Origin: CAYWWY01 sp964580185
GTDB taxonomy: Bacteria; Thermotogota; Thermotogae; MWEM01
Direction: 5' to 3'
DNA: 64,000 nucleotides
Assembly: GCA_964580185.1 (NCBI GenBank)
Contig: CAZOJQ010000004.1
Span: forward strand, 27,317 to 91,316
A program made the position numbers and the translations under genes. Position 1 is the first letter of the stretch. Every line of letters starts with the position of its first letter. Of this stretch, positions 26,140 to 33,658 are shown one piece after another. The notes under the pieces are model-generated. The model saw only the letters and a program-made list of their open reading frames with translations, searched no databases and was not told where the DNA came from.

Positions 26140-28410
26140 TTACTCTGTTTGAATCGTTATTCGCCAATTGGAAGTAGTATCCGGGTTTTCCGAATAGACC
26201 CGTTTCCCTTCGTGGCGAAAGCATAAAACCGTTTCCCACGCCTCGCTTTGATGCAAGGCACTTGCATATATTAACTCACTCTCCATTAATACTCTCCCTT
26301 GGTATTTGCTGATTGGACTCAACGGAGGGGTTTCGATTTCTTCACCATCCGATGACCTAAGGAGAAGAAAAACCTCAGAAGAATCTAGGAGGGGAAAGTC
26401 ATTGACCCATAGAAGAAATCGCATTTTGTGATCTGATCGAATCAACAAAATACTATCGGGAGGAGCATCAAGCAGAGATGCCCCATCGATCCCATAGATA
26501 ATAATTTTCCCGGGTTGAACAATGGGAGGGATAAAACCACTTATTCCTTCATCCGCAAGATCCGTTCCATGAAGCAATACTCGGTACCCTACTTCCTGCA
26601 TCTCATAGTCTTTCTGATCAATGGGAACATAAAACCGCAAGGATGACTCGTCTTCAAAATAGAGGACTTTCGGATGATTTGGAGGATAAAAGTGGGATCC
26701 AACCTGAATCCATACGCGATCAATCGCGCTTCTGTCTAAGAAACCCACAAAAAGGGTGGCCACTGAACCAGCCTTCCATTCCTGCGGTTCGATGCCATCT
26801 AAAGGAATGACAGCCCCTTCTTTATCTAGAACAAGCCATTGTGGCGATGGAAGAATATCGTAAAGCAATAACCGTTTTAAAAAGGGAAGCCATCGTGTAT
26901 CAATCGCCATTGCCAATAAATTGTACGGTTCTTTATCAAAAACATTCCATAGTCCACCGGACACAGAAACTGGAAACCAAAAACCGATTCCCCCCGATTG
27001 GCCGTAATCGCTTCGGGCGAGTTTTTTTCCTTCACTCCATAGTGGTTCGTTATACCCCACCCAACGGGTCCGTTCTTTCACTGATTCTAATTCCGCTATG
27101 AGTAATTCACACAACTCAATTCCTTGTCGAACCAATGAGTTCTGAGGATAGGAAAACCCTCCCATATGCGAAAACACAGCATAGCCTTGCTTTGCGATCT
27201 CTCCGGTCAATATTCCATGGATCTGGTTCGTCCAAGAAAGTAAGTCTTTGTAATCGGGAAAATCAAAGCATAGCGTCTGCCATGATAATGTATGGGCTAG
27301 ATCTCCACGAATGGCATTTCTCAAAGCCCCATCAGAGAGTATTAGTTCAAGATGAGCGATCAAAGACTCGAAGTGATTGATTATTTCGGGTATTTCCGAA
27401 GATTTGATCCATGAAGCGCTGGCTCCCTTCTTCTGATCGATCAGAATACTTGAATACTCTTCAATCTTTCGTTCCAATGAATCCAAAGCAGACTGAGCAT
27501 ATTGAGAGATCGTTTTCGATGGATTCTGAAACAGATCGAGGATTAATGACTCGGAAAAAAAGAATCCCTCTTCCGATGCGCTGCTTTCAATCCCGATATA
27601 ATGGGAATAATGGTCTTTCAGTTCATACAACGTTTCTAAAAGCGTGCTATATGAACCCAAAGAAACAAACACGTCAAACTTTTTTCCGTCGAGCATTCGT
27701 TTTGCTTCGAGCGTTGAAAGAGTTTGCTCAAAGAAAAAATCTATGGGATACACATCAAAATTGGATCGTGTAGAACTCCTCCATCCATGTTTTTTATCCA
27801 CCAGAATGAATGCTGTTTTTTGTGCAGGAAAAATCCGTTTGCTTTTTCGTATAGCTAATGATAAGGAAAGACAGGAATCATGATACGAGCTTTCCCAAAC
27901 GGGTCTCCAGCTTTGTTCTTCTTCAATATAGGAGTATACGCGTTGTGAGTCCATCGTTATATACGAGATACGGACCCCAGTTTGCGGTGGTGGAAGTGAA
28001 AATTGATCGGGTAAGTGGAAGGTATTTTTGTCAAGAGAGAGAATGATTATGTGCCACATCGGGATATCTACCGGTTTGAGAAATGTGGGGAGCTCTACTG
28101 CAATCACCCCGCCTGACGGAATTTCAACGGTTACTTCTCCTTCATACTGGATCCCCCAATCATCGATCCAATAACCCGCAACTTGAATATTCCCAGCGGG
28201 AATTCTCCCGGAAAATGTGCATTGTCCCTGCTCGTTCGAAGTCAGCGTAGCTATGTCGGTTATCACTATAGTCGCTGAATGAGTAATCGGTAGACCGTCA
28301 AAGATTGTTGCAATGTGGACAACAGTACTTGCGCGCCGCACACATGCTCCAAAAAAAACGATCAACCCGATCATGCAAACGGTTAGAAAGAAGTACCCCC
28401 ATCTCAACAT
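26140..28410 (-). CDS. Lipoprotein with degenerate clostripain (C11)-like domain
   Basis: 756 residues. A lipoprotein signal ends at Cys23 (IGLIVFFGAC), followed by a small beta-domain (about 28-110) like a carboxypeptidase regulatory or PEGA-type fold. Residues about 118-560 follow the peptidase C11 plan: 'HIIILSLDKNT', the active-site His equivalent (His208 in 'VDKKHGW'), 'KFDVFVSLGSYSTLLETLYELKD' where family members read FDxxGFDACLM...E.AY.LKD, then 'GGIGFWFPVS' for the usual GLSIYFP block. The catalytic Cys aligns with Ser253 and its neighbouring Asp with Leu251, so proteolysis is unlikely. A C-terminal beta region follows. Probably an envelope pseudopeptidase of unknown role. I know of no close match; assignment is by motif order. 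Confidence 0.6.
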   Translation of the reverse strand: MLRWGYFFLTVCMIGLIVFFGACVRRASTVVHIATIFDGLPITHSATIVITDIATLTSNEQGQCTFSGRIPAGNIQVAGYWIDDWGIQYEGEVTVEIPSGGVIAVELPTFLKPVDIPMWHIIILSLDKNTFHLPDQFSLPPPQTGVRISYITMDSQRVYSYIEEEQSWRPVWESSYHDSCLSLSLAIRKSKRIFPAQKTAFILVDKKHGWRSSTRSNFDVYPIDFFFEQTLSTLEAKRMLDGKKFDVFVSLGSYSTLLETLYELKDHYSHYIGIESSASEEGFFFSESLILDLFQNPSKTISQYAQSALDSLERKIEEYSSILIDQKKGASASWIKSSEIPEIINHFESLIAHLELILSDGALRNAIRGDLAHTLSWQTLCFDFPDYKDLLSWTNQIHGILTGEIAKQGYAVFSHMGGFSYPQNSLVRQGIELCELLIAELESVKERTRWVGYNEPLWSEGKKLARSDYGQSGGIGFWFPVSVSGGLWNVFDKEPYNLLAMAIDTRWLPFLKRLLLYDILPSPQWLVLDKEGAVIPLDGIEPQEWKAGSVATLFVGFLDRSAIDRVWIQVGSHFYPPNHPKVLYFEDESSLRFYVPIDQKDYEMQEVGYRVLLHGTDLADEGISGFIPPIVQPGKIIIYGIDGASLLDAPPDSILLIRSDHKMRFLLWVNDFPLLDSSEVFLLLRSSDGEEIETPPLSPISKYQGRVLMESELIYASALHQSEAWETVLCFRHEGKRVYSENPDTTSNWRITIQTE

Positions 28411-28455
28411 ATTGGATCCCCCCTTGTTTCTTTTTCCCCTCAGAAACGAATCAAA

Positions 28456-28860
28456 CTACAGAACCATAACCAGCGCTTCCCCTAAAACCAGATTGGTACC
28501 TTCTAGATCGGTTACATTGGTCTCAATCTTTAACCGCCGCTTTTCGGCGATTTTTTCAAGAACCGTAAACCGATACAAGACTTCTTGATCAATAGAAACT
28601 GGTCCACGAAACTGCACCGATTGCGATAGATAAATTGTCCCTGGTCCCGGAAAATCGCAACCAAGAATTTTGGAAATAATCGATGCAACAAGCATACCAT
28701 GAGCAATCCGTTGTCCAAAACGGGTTTCCTTTGCATAATCTTCATCCAGATGGATTGGGTTCAGATCACCGACCAGATCGGCAAACCCTTTCACCATTCC
28801 ATCGGTAATTCGAATCTTTTGCTCATAGGTCTGTCCTTCGAAAAAATCAGGGTATTTCAT
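28456..28860 (-). CDS. MaoC-family (R)-specific enoyl-CoA hydratase-like protein
   Basis: 134-residue single hot-dog fold. The catalytic segment is 'DLVGDLNPIHLDEDYAKET' (Asp and His of the hydratase 2 motif), with 'FGQRIAHGMLVASI' following. It is the minimal size for this family, like PhaJ or the standalone hydratases acting on enoyl-CoA or enoyl-ACP. The start ATG has GGAGG 7 nt upstream and overlaps the glpP end by 14 nt. A role in fatty acyl or short-chain CoA metabolism is likely; with kamA nearby, a link to butyrate-forming amino-acid breakdown is possible but unproven. Confidence 0.85.
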   Translation of the reverse strand: MKYPDFFEGQTYEQKIRITDGMVKGFADLVGDLNPIHLDEDYAKETRFGQRIAHGMLVASIISKILGCDFPGPGTIYLSQSVQFRGPVSIDQEVLYRFTVLEKIAEKRRLKIETNVTDLEGTNLVLGEALVMVL

Positions 28861-29416
28861 GATTGATCCTCCAGAGCTCCGGATTGCTGGTCGATATTGC
28901 TACAGCACCCATATTCAAGATAGCTAATGCTTCTTCTTTTGTGTCGATCAACCCTGCCCCAATGAGCTTGGGACGGAATCCATTTGTGATCCGATCAATT
29001 ACCCGAACTCCTTTGCAAAAAGCACATCCAGGAAGGATCTCCAAGAAATCCGGCCGAGTGTTCTTCAAGGTGTCTTCAAGCCTCGAAATGGATGTTGAAT
29101 CCAGAAGAAAACTCCGCATGACTGTCATTACTCCAAGTTTTCGAGCGATGTCGACAACTCTTGGTTTGATGGTTATGATTCCATCGATTCCACAAAGGCT
29201 TACATAACGAACCGAATACTCTTCTCCTGATAAACCCTGTACGAGATCGAGATCAACGAATACCCTTTTCTTCCATCTTTTAAGCTGCTTGATGTATCCC
29301 TGCAATGAAATCAAGTCACAATTGAGTAAAAACGCGGCTGTAACATGAGAAACATTGAGCTGATCTAGCGAAGAAGCAGGTTCCCATACTGCTGCAACAA
29401 TTTTTGGAAGCTTCAT
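28847..29416 (-). CDS. glpP: GlpP-type glycerol-3-phosphate responsive antiterminator
   Basis: 189-residue TIM-barrel-like RNA-binding regulator. The family blocks are clear: 'CDLISLQGYIKQLKRWKKRV', 'VFVDLDLVQGLSGE', 'GIDGIITIKPRVVDIARKLG', 'PDFLEILPGCAFCKGV', 'GAGLIDTKEEALAILNMGA' and 'AISTSNPELW'. In Bacillus GlpP binds glycerol-3-phosphate and prevents termination in glp leaders. No glpF, glpK or glpD gene is in the window, so its RNA target must be elsewhere or have changed. The ATG overlaps the HD-GYP stop codon (ATGA). Confidence 0.88.
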   Translation of the reverse strand: MKLPKIVAAVWEPASSLDQLNVSHVTAAFLLNCDLISLQGYIKQLKRWKKRVFVDLDLVQGLSGEEYSVRYVSLCGIDGIITIKPRVVDIARKLGVMTVMRSFLLDSTSISRLEDTLKNTRPDFLEILPGCAFCKGVRVIDRITNGFRPKLIGAGLIDTKEEALAILNMGAVAISTSNPELWRINHEIP

Positions 29417-30309
29417 GTACTGGACTCCAAAAGCATAAACCGGACAAAATGCTTTGCAATCTCTGGATCAAAGCGAGAACCACCGTTTTTTTGAATCTGT
29501 TTCAGCGCTTCAGTCGAGGAAAGAAGACCACTTGAGTATTCGGTATCCACAGTATTTAGGGCATCGTCATACCAATCAACAACTGCGAGGACGCGAACCC
29601 AGAAGGGAATTTCATCGCCTACAATTCTGTCTGGATACCCCCTGCCATCGAAGTGTTCGTGATGACTTCGAACAAAAGGAAGAAAATCATTCATAACCTC
29701 GAGAGTCGCAACGAAAACGGACCCAGCAATAGTATGGTCTTCTCCTGTTTCTTCAAAAGAACGCAACCGAGTCGGTGAATACAGCATAAGCTGCTCCAAT
29801 CCCATTTTCCCAATATCATGGAGCATGCCATAAGCCTGATATAGGGGTTCCATTTCTTTGCTTAACCCCAAAAACCGGGAAAACCGAACAAATAACCGTG
29901 TCACTCTTTGGGAATGAGAATACCCTTTTTCATCCTCCACTTCCATAAGAACAATCATTGGAGTGAGTAAAGAAACGTATCTTTGTCGAACCATTTTGGG
30001 AGAAAAAGCAGTTTGCGAATGGCTCTTTTCCTGAAGAACAAACCAATGAAGCGCCATTTCGAGATCGTCATGTAGATCGCCCGTGTTGACTGTAAGTACA
30101 GACACACCATCCAAGATCCCTTCTAAACCGCCATTCGGAACAACTAAAATCTGAGTTGGTTCGTCTTCCAACCTTTGATCGGAAATCACCAGTGGTTTTT
30201 GAACTTCTAAAAACTGCATGTATTCAAATACTACATCCTGAACAGATTCTTTTAGCTCTTGATTCCTGATGACTATGGTATAGGTCTCTCTATTTCCTTT
30301 TCTTTCCAT
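29413..30309 (-). CDS. HD-GYP domain phosphohydrolase
   Basis: 298 residues. The C-terminal half is an HD-GYP domain: 'YSHSQRVTRLFVRFSRFLGL', the HD pair in 'YGMLHDIGKMGLEQL', 'EDHTIAGSVF', 'SHHEHFDGRGYPD' (GYP signature) and 'VLAVVDWYDDAL'. Known members degrade cyclic-di-GMP or related dinucleotides. The first 120 residues form an unrecognised domain. A longer open frame exists, but GGAGGGGTT before the ATG at 30309 and the lack of overlap with the neighbouring gene decide the start. No GGDEF synthase is in the window. Confidence 0.9.
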   Translation of the reverse strand: MERKGNRETYTIVIRNQELKESVQDVVFEYMQFLEVQKPLVISDQRLEDEPTQILVVPNGGLEGILDGVSVLTVNTGDLHDDLEMALHWFVLQEKSHSQTAFSPKMVRQRYVSLLTPMIVLMEVEDEKGYSHSQRVTRLFVRFSRFLGLSKEMEPLYQAYGMLHDIGKMGLEQLMLYSPTRLRSFEETGEDHTIAGSVFVATLEVMNDFLPFVRSHHEHFDGRGYPDRIVGDEIPFWVRVLAVVDWYDDALNTVDTEYSSGLLSSTEALKQIQKNGGSRFDPEIAKHFVRFMLLESST

Positions 30310-30329
30310 AACCCCTCCAAAGAACTGAG

Positions 30330-31028
30330 TTAGCGAAATAGTTGGGACATCTGCATGATCAACTCTTGGAAAAAATGCAATACTGGATCCATCATTTGCT
30401 TCATAATCCCTGATATGACTAGGACTAAAAGCGTTAACAAACCATATACTTGAAACCGAATCACCCATTTCATATACCGTGATGTTGAAAAAAGCATGAA
30501 TAGACGCGATGCATCTAAAGGAGGAATTGGCAACCAATTGATAAAGAAAACGGTTAAGTTTACCAAAACAAAATATCCAAGAACATCTGCAAAATACATA
30601 ACCAAAAAATTCCCTTCAATGGCCGAAGCGTTGAAAAAAAAGCTGAATCGATTGATTCGAAACCCATAAAAGATCAACCCACTAATTAATGCCAAAAGAA
30701 TATTCATCATAGGCCCAGCGATAACTGCAAGACAAAAATCCCTTTTCTTTTGGCTGAATCGTGCAATATGAATAGGAAACGGTCGCGACCATCCGAACCC
30801 ATAAATCAGGAACAACGGGAACCCGATGGGATCCAAATGCTTCATTGGATTAAGTGTAAACCGTCCCAAAAGTTTGGATGTATCATCTCCAGTTTTGATG
30901 GAAATCCATGCGTGCGCCCATTCGTGAAACCCTAGAGCAAATAAGACACAAGGCACACGTACAATGAGCCTCCGAAGGAAAATGATCCAATCGAAGTTGA
31001 CCCAATCCCCACTTTCAAAAAGGCTCAA
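30330..31028 (-). CDS. Site-2 protease family membrane metalloprotease
   Basis: 232-residue, five- to six-helix zinc protease of the M50 family. The active-site motif is HExxH in 'ALGFHEWAHAWISI' and the third ligand is in 'LPIPPLDASRLFM' (NxxPxxxLD variant). 'RFTLNPMKHLDPIGF' is typical of the small, PDZ-less group found widely in bacteria. The start is TTG at 31028, 6 nt after GGGAGG. Its substrate is unknown; it is not coupled to an anti-sigma factor gene here. Confidence 0.9.
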   Translation of the reverse strand: MSLFESGDWVNFDWIIFLRRLIVRVPCVLFALGFHEWAHAWISIKTGDDTSKLLGRFTLNPMKHLDPIGFPLFLIYGFGWSRPFPIHIARFSQKKRDFCLAVIAGPMMNILLALISGLIFYGFRINRFSFFFNASAIEGNFLVMYFADVLGYFVLVNLTVFFINWLPIPPLDASRLFMLFSTSRYMKWVIRFQVYGLLTLLVLVISGIMKQMMDPVLHFFQELIMQMSQLFR

Positions 31029-31066
31029 TTCATGCCTCCCGCTTGTTTATCCCGATCAATAGTTTG

Positions 31067-32332
31067 TTATTGGAGTCTAATAAAGACCCCATCCATTTTT
31101 CTTTTCACTTCTTGGGCATCGATCTGGGGGTATGATCCAAAATAATAGATCCATTTGCCTTGAACCATTGTCGCTACCACATCACTACTTCTGCCCGAAT
31201 AAACCAAATGGGAAGAAAGATTGGAAACCGGGGTATAGTGAATATGATCTAAATCGATGAACGTAATATCTGCATCATATCCTTTTTTAAGAATCCCAAC
31301 TGCCGGAAATCCCAATACATGATGGCCATCTAGCGTAGCCATTCGAAACACTTCTTCCGCGGAAAACAAACAAGGGTTTTGATTCGCGCCTTTATGGATT
31401 AACGAACAAAGATACATCTCTTTCCAAAGATCCAAAGAGTTGTTGCTCGCAACCCCATCGGTTCCGAGACCTACAACGATCCCTTTTCCTTTCATCTTTT
31501 GGATCGGGGCAATCCCATTACCCAGCTTCAGGTTTGATGAAGGATTATGGACTACTCCTACTCCTTTTTGAGCCATGATTTGGATATCTTCATCGTTCAC
31601 ATGGACACAGTGAGCGCAGATCGTTTGATCCGATAGGATTCCTTGTTCTGCTAAATCTTTCAACGAATAGGCATCTGATTCCTTGAGGGATTCTTTCACA
31701 TGAATATGAATAAAGGTATCATTTTGTTGCGCTACTTTGCCTACTTCCCTAAGGTATTCTTTCGAACAAGTATATGGCGCATGAGGACCGAAGCCCACAC
31801 GAATTCGTCCTCGATCGTAAAGATGCCATTTCTCGAAAGCGCGAATATTCTCCTCAAGCCGGTTGCCATTTCCGTTTTGATCGACCAACCCGCGGCACAA
31901 AGACGCTCGCATCCCAAATTCGCTAATCGCCCTTCCCACTACCTCCGTATGCATATACATATCGGCAAATGTTGTAATGCCGTTCCGCGCCATTTCCATC
32001 TGAGCAAATAATGTGCTGTAATACACATCTGATTCCGTAAGCTTATCTTCCCGAGGTAAGATATGATCAAACAACCAAGTTTCGAAGTTCATATCATCAC
32101 CGAATCCACGAAGCGCCATCATGCCTGTATGGGTATGCGCATTAACAAACCCCGGGATTGCTAAAATATTTTTCGTTTCAAAAGATTGGAAAGAGTCTGC
32201 TTTCGATATTTCATTCTCTCTCTTTTGGGCTGCTCCAATCTCATGAATTACCCCATTTTCAATCAGGATTCTTCCATTTTGGATCCATTCTTCTCCTGTG
32301 AAAATCTGAATGCCGGATATTATCTGCGTCAA
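31067..32332 (-). CDS. mtaD: 5-methylthioadenosine/S-adenosylhomocysteine deaminase
   Basis: 421-residue amidohydrolase of the MtaD/TM0936 type. Zinc ligands appear in 'PGFVNAHTHTGMMAL', 'TFIHIHVKES' and 'QTICAHCVHVND', and the conserved Asp is in 'VGLGTDGVASNNSLDLW'. It deaminates the adenine of methylthioadenosine and S-adenosylhomocysteine to the inosine forms. With ahcY 20 kb away, the cell has two ways to remove SAH. The start is TTG at 32332 with AGGGGAT upstream, 3 nt after the preceding stop codon. Confidence 0.9.
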   Translation of the reverse strand: MTQIISGIQIFTGEEWIQNGRILIENGVIHEIGAAQKRENEISKADSFQSFETKNILAIPGFVNAHTHTGMMALRGFGDDMNFETWLFDHILPREDKLTESDVYYSTLFAQMEMARNGITTFADMYMHTEVVGRAISEFGMRASLCRGLVDQNGNGNRLEENIRAFEKWHLYDRGRIRVGFGPHAPYTCSKEYLREVGKVAQQNDTFIHIHVKESLKESDAYSLKDLAEQGILSDQTICAHCVHVNDEDIQIMAQKGVGVVHNPSSNLKLGNGIAPIQKMKGKGIVVGLGTDGVASNNSLDLWKEMYLCSLIHKGANQNPCLFSAEEVFRMATLDGHHVLGFPAVGILKKGYDADITFIDLDHIHYTPVSNLSSHLVYSGRSSDVVATMVQGKWIYYFGSYPQIDAQEVKRKMDGVFIRLQ

Positions 32333-32335
32333 AGC

Positions 32336-32704
32336 CTATCCCCTTCCTGAAAAATCCCTGAGTTTTCGTAGCTCCTCGGTTTGAGTAAGATATCCATTCA
32401 TTGCTTTTTTTCCGGTATACATATCTTCTGATTCTTTGTCAATAAGCCGCAGCAATCGTTCATACTTTGAAAAAACCTTAAGTTCCCATTCCTTTACTTC
32501 GTCATAAAGGCTTTTCTCTCGTTCCGTTTGGAAAGGAAGCGGAGTAGTCCCCAATCTCGCCAAGGCTTCTCCTCTCTCGATCATCCAGTTTTCAATTCGG
32601 TCCATCGATTCAGAAATATGAACTTCTTGCGCGCTTGCTTTTTCAAGTTCGCGATCAATCCGTATTGTTTGTTCAAGAACGAATTCCAAAATTTTTTCTC
32701 TCAT
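32336..32704 (-). CDS. Hypothetical coiled-coil protein
   Basis: 122 residues, strongly charged and helical throughout ('RIDRELEKASAQEVHISESM', 'KSLYDEVKEWELKVFSKYER'). The size, helicity and 'TEELRKLRDF' end resemble flagellar chaperones of the FlgN/FliT type, but no diagnostic motif was seen and no flagellar genes are adjacent. A longer open frame upstream crosses the promoter and overlaps the L9-nuclease gene, so the ATG at 32704 is the better start. First gene of the long leftward operon to kamB. Confidence 0.6.
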   Translation of the reverse strand: MREKILEFVLEQTIRIDRELEKASAQEVHISESMDRIENWMIERGEALARLGTTPLPFQTEREKSLYDEVKEWELKVFSKYERLLRLIDKESEDMYTGKKAMNGYLTQTEELRKLRDFSGRG

Positions 32705-32725
32705 AATTTCTTTTCTGCCATCATT

Positions 32726-32734
32726 ATTATACCA
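32726..32734 (-). promoter_or_regulatory. Extended -10 promoter of the coiled-coil-to-kamB operon
   Basis: The minus strand reads TGGTATAAT, about 22 nt before the ATG of the coiled-coil protein and 26 nt after the stop codon of the L9-nuclease gene. It is the only promoter recognised for the next 9 kb of leftward genes. Confidence 0.65.
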
Positions 32735-32759
32735 GATTTTCTTAAAAATGCTGCTTAGT

Positions 32760-33548
32760 TTATCGAAAACTAATACGAATGATATTTCGGGTATAATATT
32801 CGCCAAATCGATCATCAGAAAAAACGTATGGTGTTTGGTATTCTTTAGTTAACCGGAAAATTAACCGATCTGCATACTCTACAGTTCGACAACCCGAACC
32901 TCTGGTAAATTCATCAAACGTTGGCTTCTCAGATCCTGGAAGATGGTTTCGGAAAGAACGATCAAATACCCAAATCAAAGGAAAGAAGAATTGCTCGGAA
33001 TGGTCCGCAATGTAAGAAAATACCGAAAAAAGGGGAGAAACACTAGCTGAACCGTGGAACCAACCCACATTACTGCCATCGATGATCAAAGGCGAGCGAA
33101 TCTTCCGCCTCCTGAGCGCTTGAATGAACCGGAAATTCGCTAGGTATTTTTCCCTTCTGAAATGAATCCACGCAAAACGATCCCCTTGTGGAAAGAGGAG
33201 CAGCTTTCTTGGCTCAATAGGCTCCCAGTAAACCTCCATTCTTGTTCGATCAGCATAAGGAGTGATATGAAAAGAGGCAGGAGGCATTCGTTGCGTTTTC
33301 CGAAGCACTTCGTGGATGGGAGGGGAAAGATTTTGCCTATTAGTGAGGAAGAAACGCTCATTGTTATGTTTTGATGAGCTTTTCACCGGAACGAAAGGAT
33401 ATCCATCCTCGCTTTTTTGGGTTTTTACCGCGATTTTGCTGGGTATTAGATATTTTTCGGCATAACGCTTTTCTACTTCAACGATCTGTCCCTTTCTTCC
33501 AACTACGGGATAATCCTGAACCAATTGAATTCGAAGTTTCCTTGCCAT
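32760..33548 (-). CDS. Ribosomal protein L9 N-domain fused to NYN/PIN-like nuclease domain
   Basis: 262 residues. Residues 1-45 follow the N-terminal domain of ribosomal protein L9, which binds 23S rRNA: 'LRIQLVQDYPVVGRKGQIVE' then 'RYAEKYLIP', matching the G-x2-G-x4-V-x3-[FY]-x3-YL framework. The long helix and C-domain of L9 are absent. After a middle region (50-150) with no known motif, residues 152-262 look like a NYN/PIN RNase of the Zc3h12a type: 'SPLIIDGSNVGWFHGS' (Asp157), an Asp in 'WVFDRSF' (196), 'EYADRLIF' (Asp227) and 'YVFSDDRFGEY' (Asp245, Asp246). The ATG at 33548 follows GAGGAAG; upstream sequence holds the promoter. A ribosome-directed RNase is an inference. L9 part fairly sure, nuclease part good. 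Confidence 0.65.
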   Translation of the reverse strand: MARKLRIQLVQDYPVVGRKGQIVEVEKRYAEKYLIPSKIAVKTQKSEDGYPFVPVKSSSKHNNERFFLTNRQNLSPPIHEVLRKTQRMPPASFHITPYADRTRMEVYWEPIEPRKLLLFPQGDRFAWIHFRREKYLANFRFIQALRRRKIRSPLIIDGSNVGWFHGSASVSPLFSVFSYIADHSEQFFFPLIWVFDRSFRNHLPGSEKPTFDEFTRGSGCRTVEYADRLIFRLTKEYQTPYVFSDDRFGEYYTRNIIRISFR

Positions 33549-33582
33549 TACTCTTCCTCGCTTTAATGCGATTTCTATATAT

Positions 33583-33588
33583 ATTATA
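33583..33588 (-). promoter_or_regulatory. Promoter -10 of the L9-nuclease gene
   Basis: TATAAT on the minus strand, 35 nt before the ATG. It stands back to back with a rightward promoter at 33600-33608. Confidence 0.5.
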
Positions 33589-33599
33589 TCATGCTTATA

Positions 33600-33608
33600 T
33601 GGTACAAT
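33600..33608 (+). promoter_or_regulatory. Extended -10 promoter of the LysM protein-rseP operon
   Basis: TGGTACAAT, about 50 nt before the ATG at 33659. It diverges from the leftward promoter at 33583-33588; the two -10 elements are only 11 nt apart, so the promoters must overlap. Confidence 0.5.
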
Positions 33609-33658
33609 ACCGGTATAGGGAAACCGGAATCGATTCAAATGGGAAAAGGGGGTCGACC

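Noticed and set aside
32760..33548. Plain rplI (ribosomal protein L9)
   Set aside because: The length (262 residues) and C-terminal IIDGSN/SDD motifs do not fit L9, and the gene is not with rpsF, ssb or rpsR.
33549..33638. 30-codon upstream extension of the L9-nuclease frame
   Set aside because: It contains the -10 element at 33583-33588; the L9 homology and GAGGAAG site support the ATG at 33548.
33371..33658. 96-codon upstream extension of the LysM protein frame
   Set aside because: It is antisense to the L9-nuclease gene and crosses both divergent promoters. A signal peptide and ribosome site mark the ATG at 33659.
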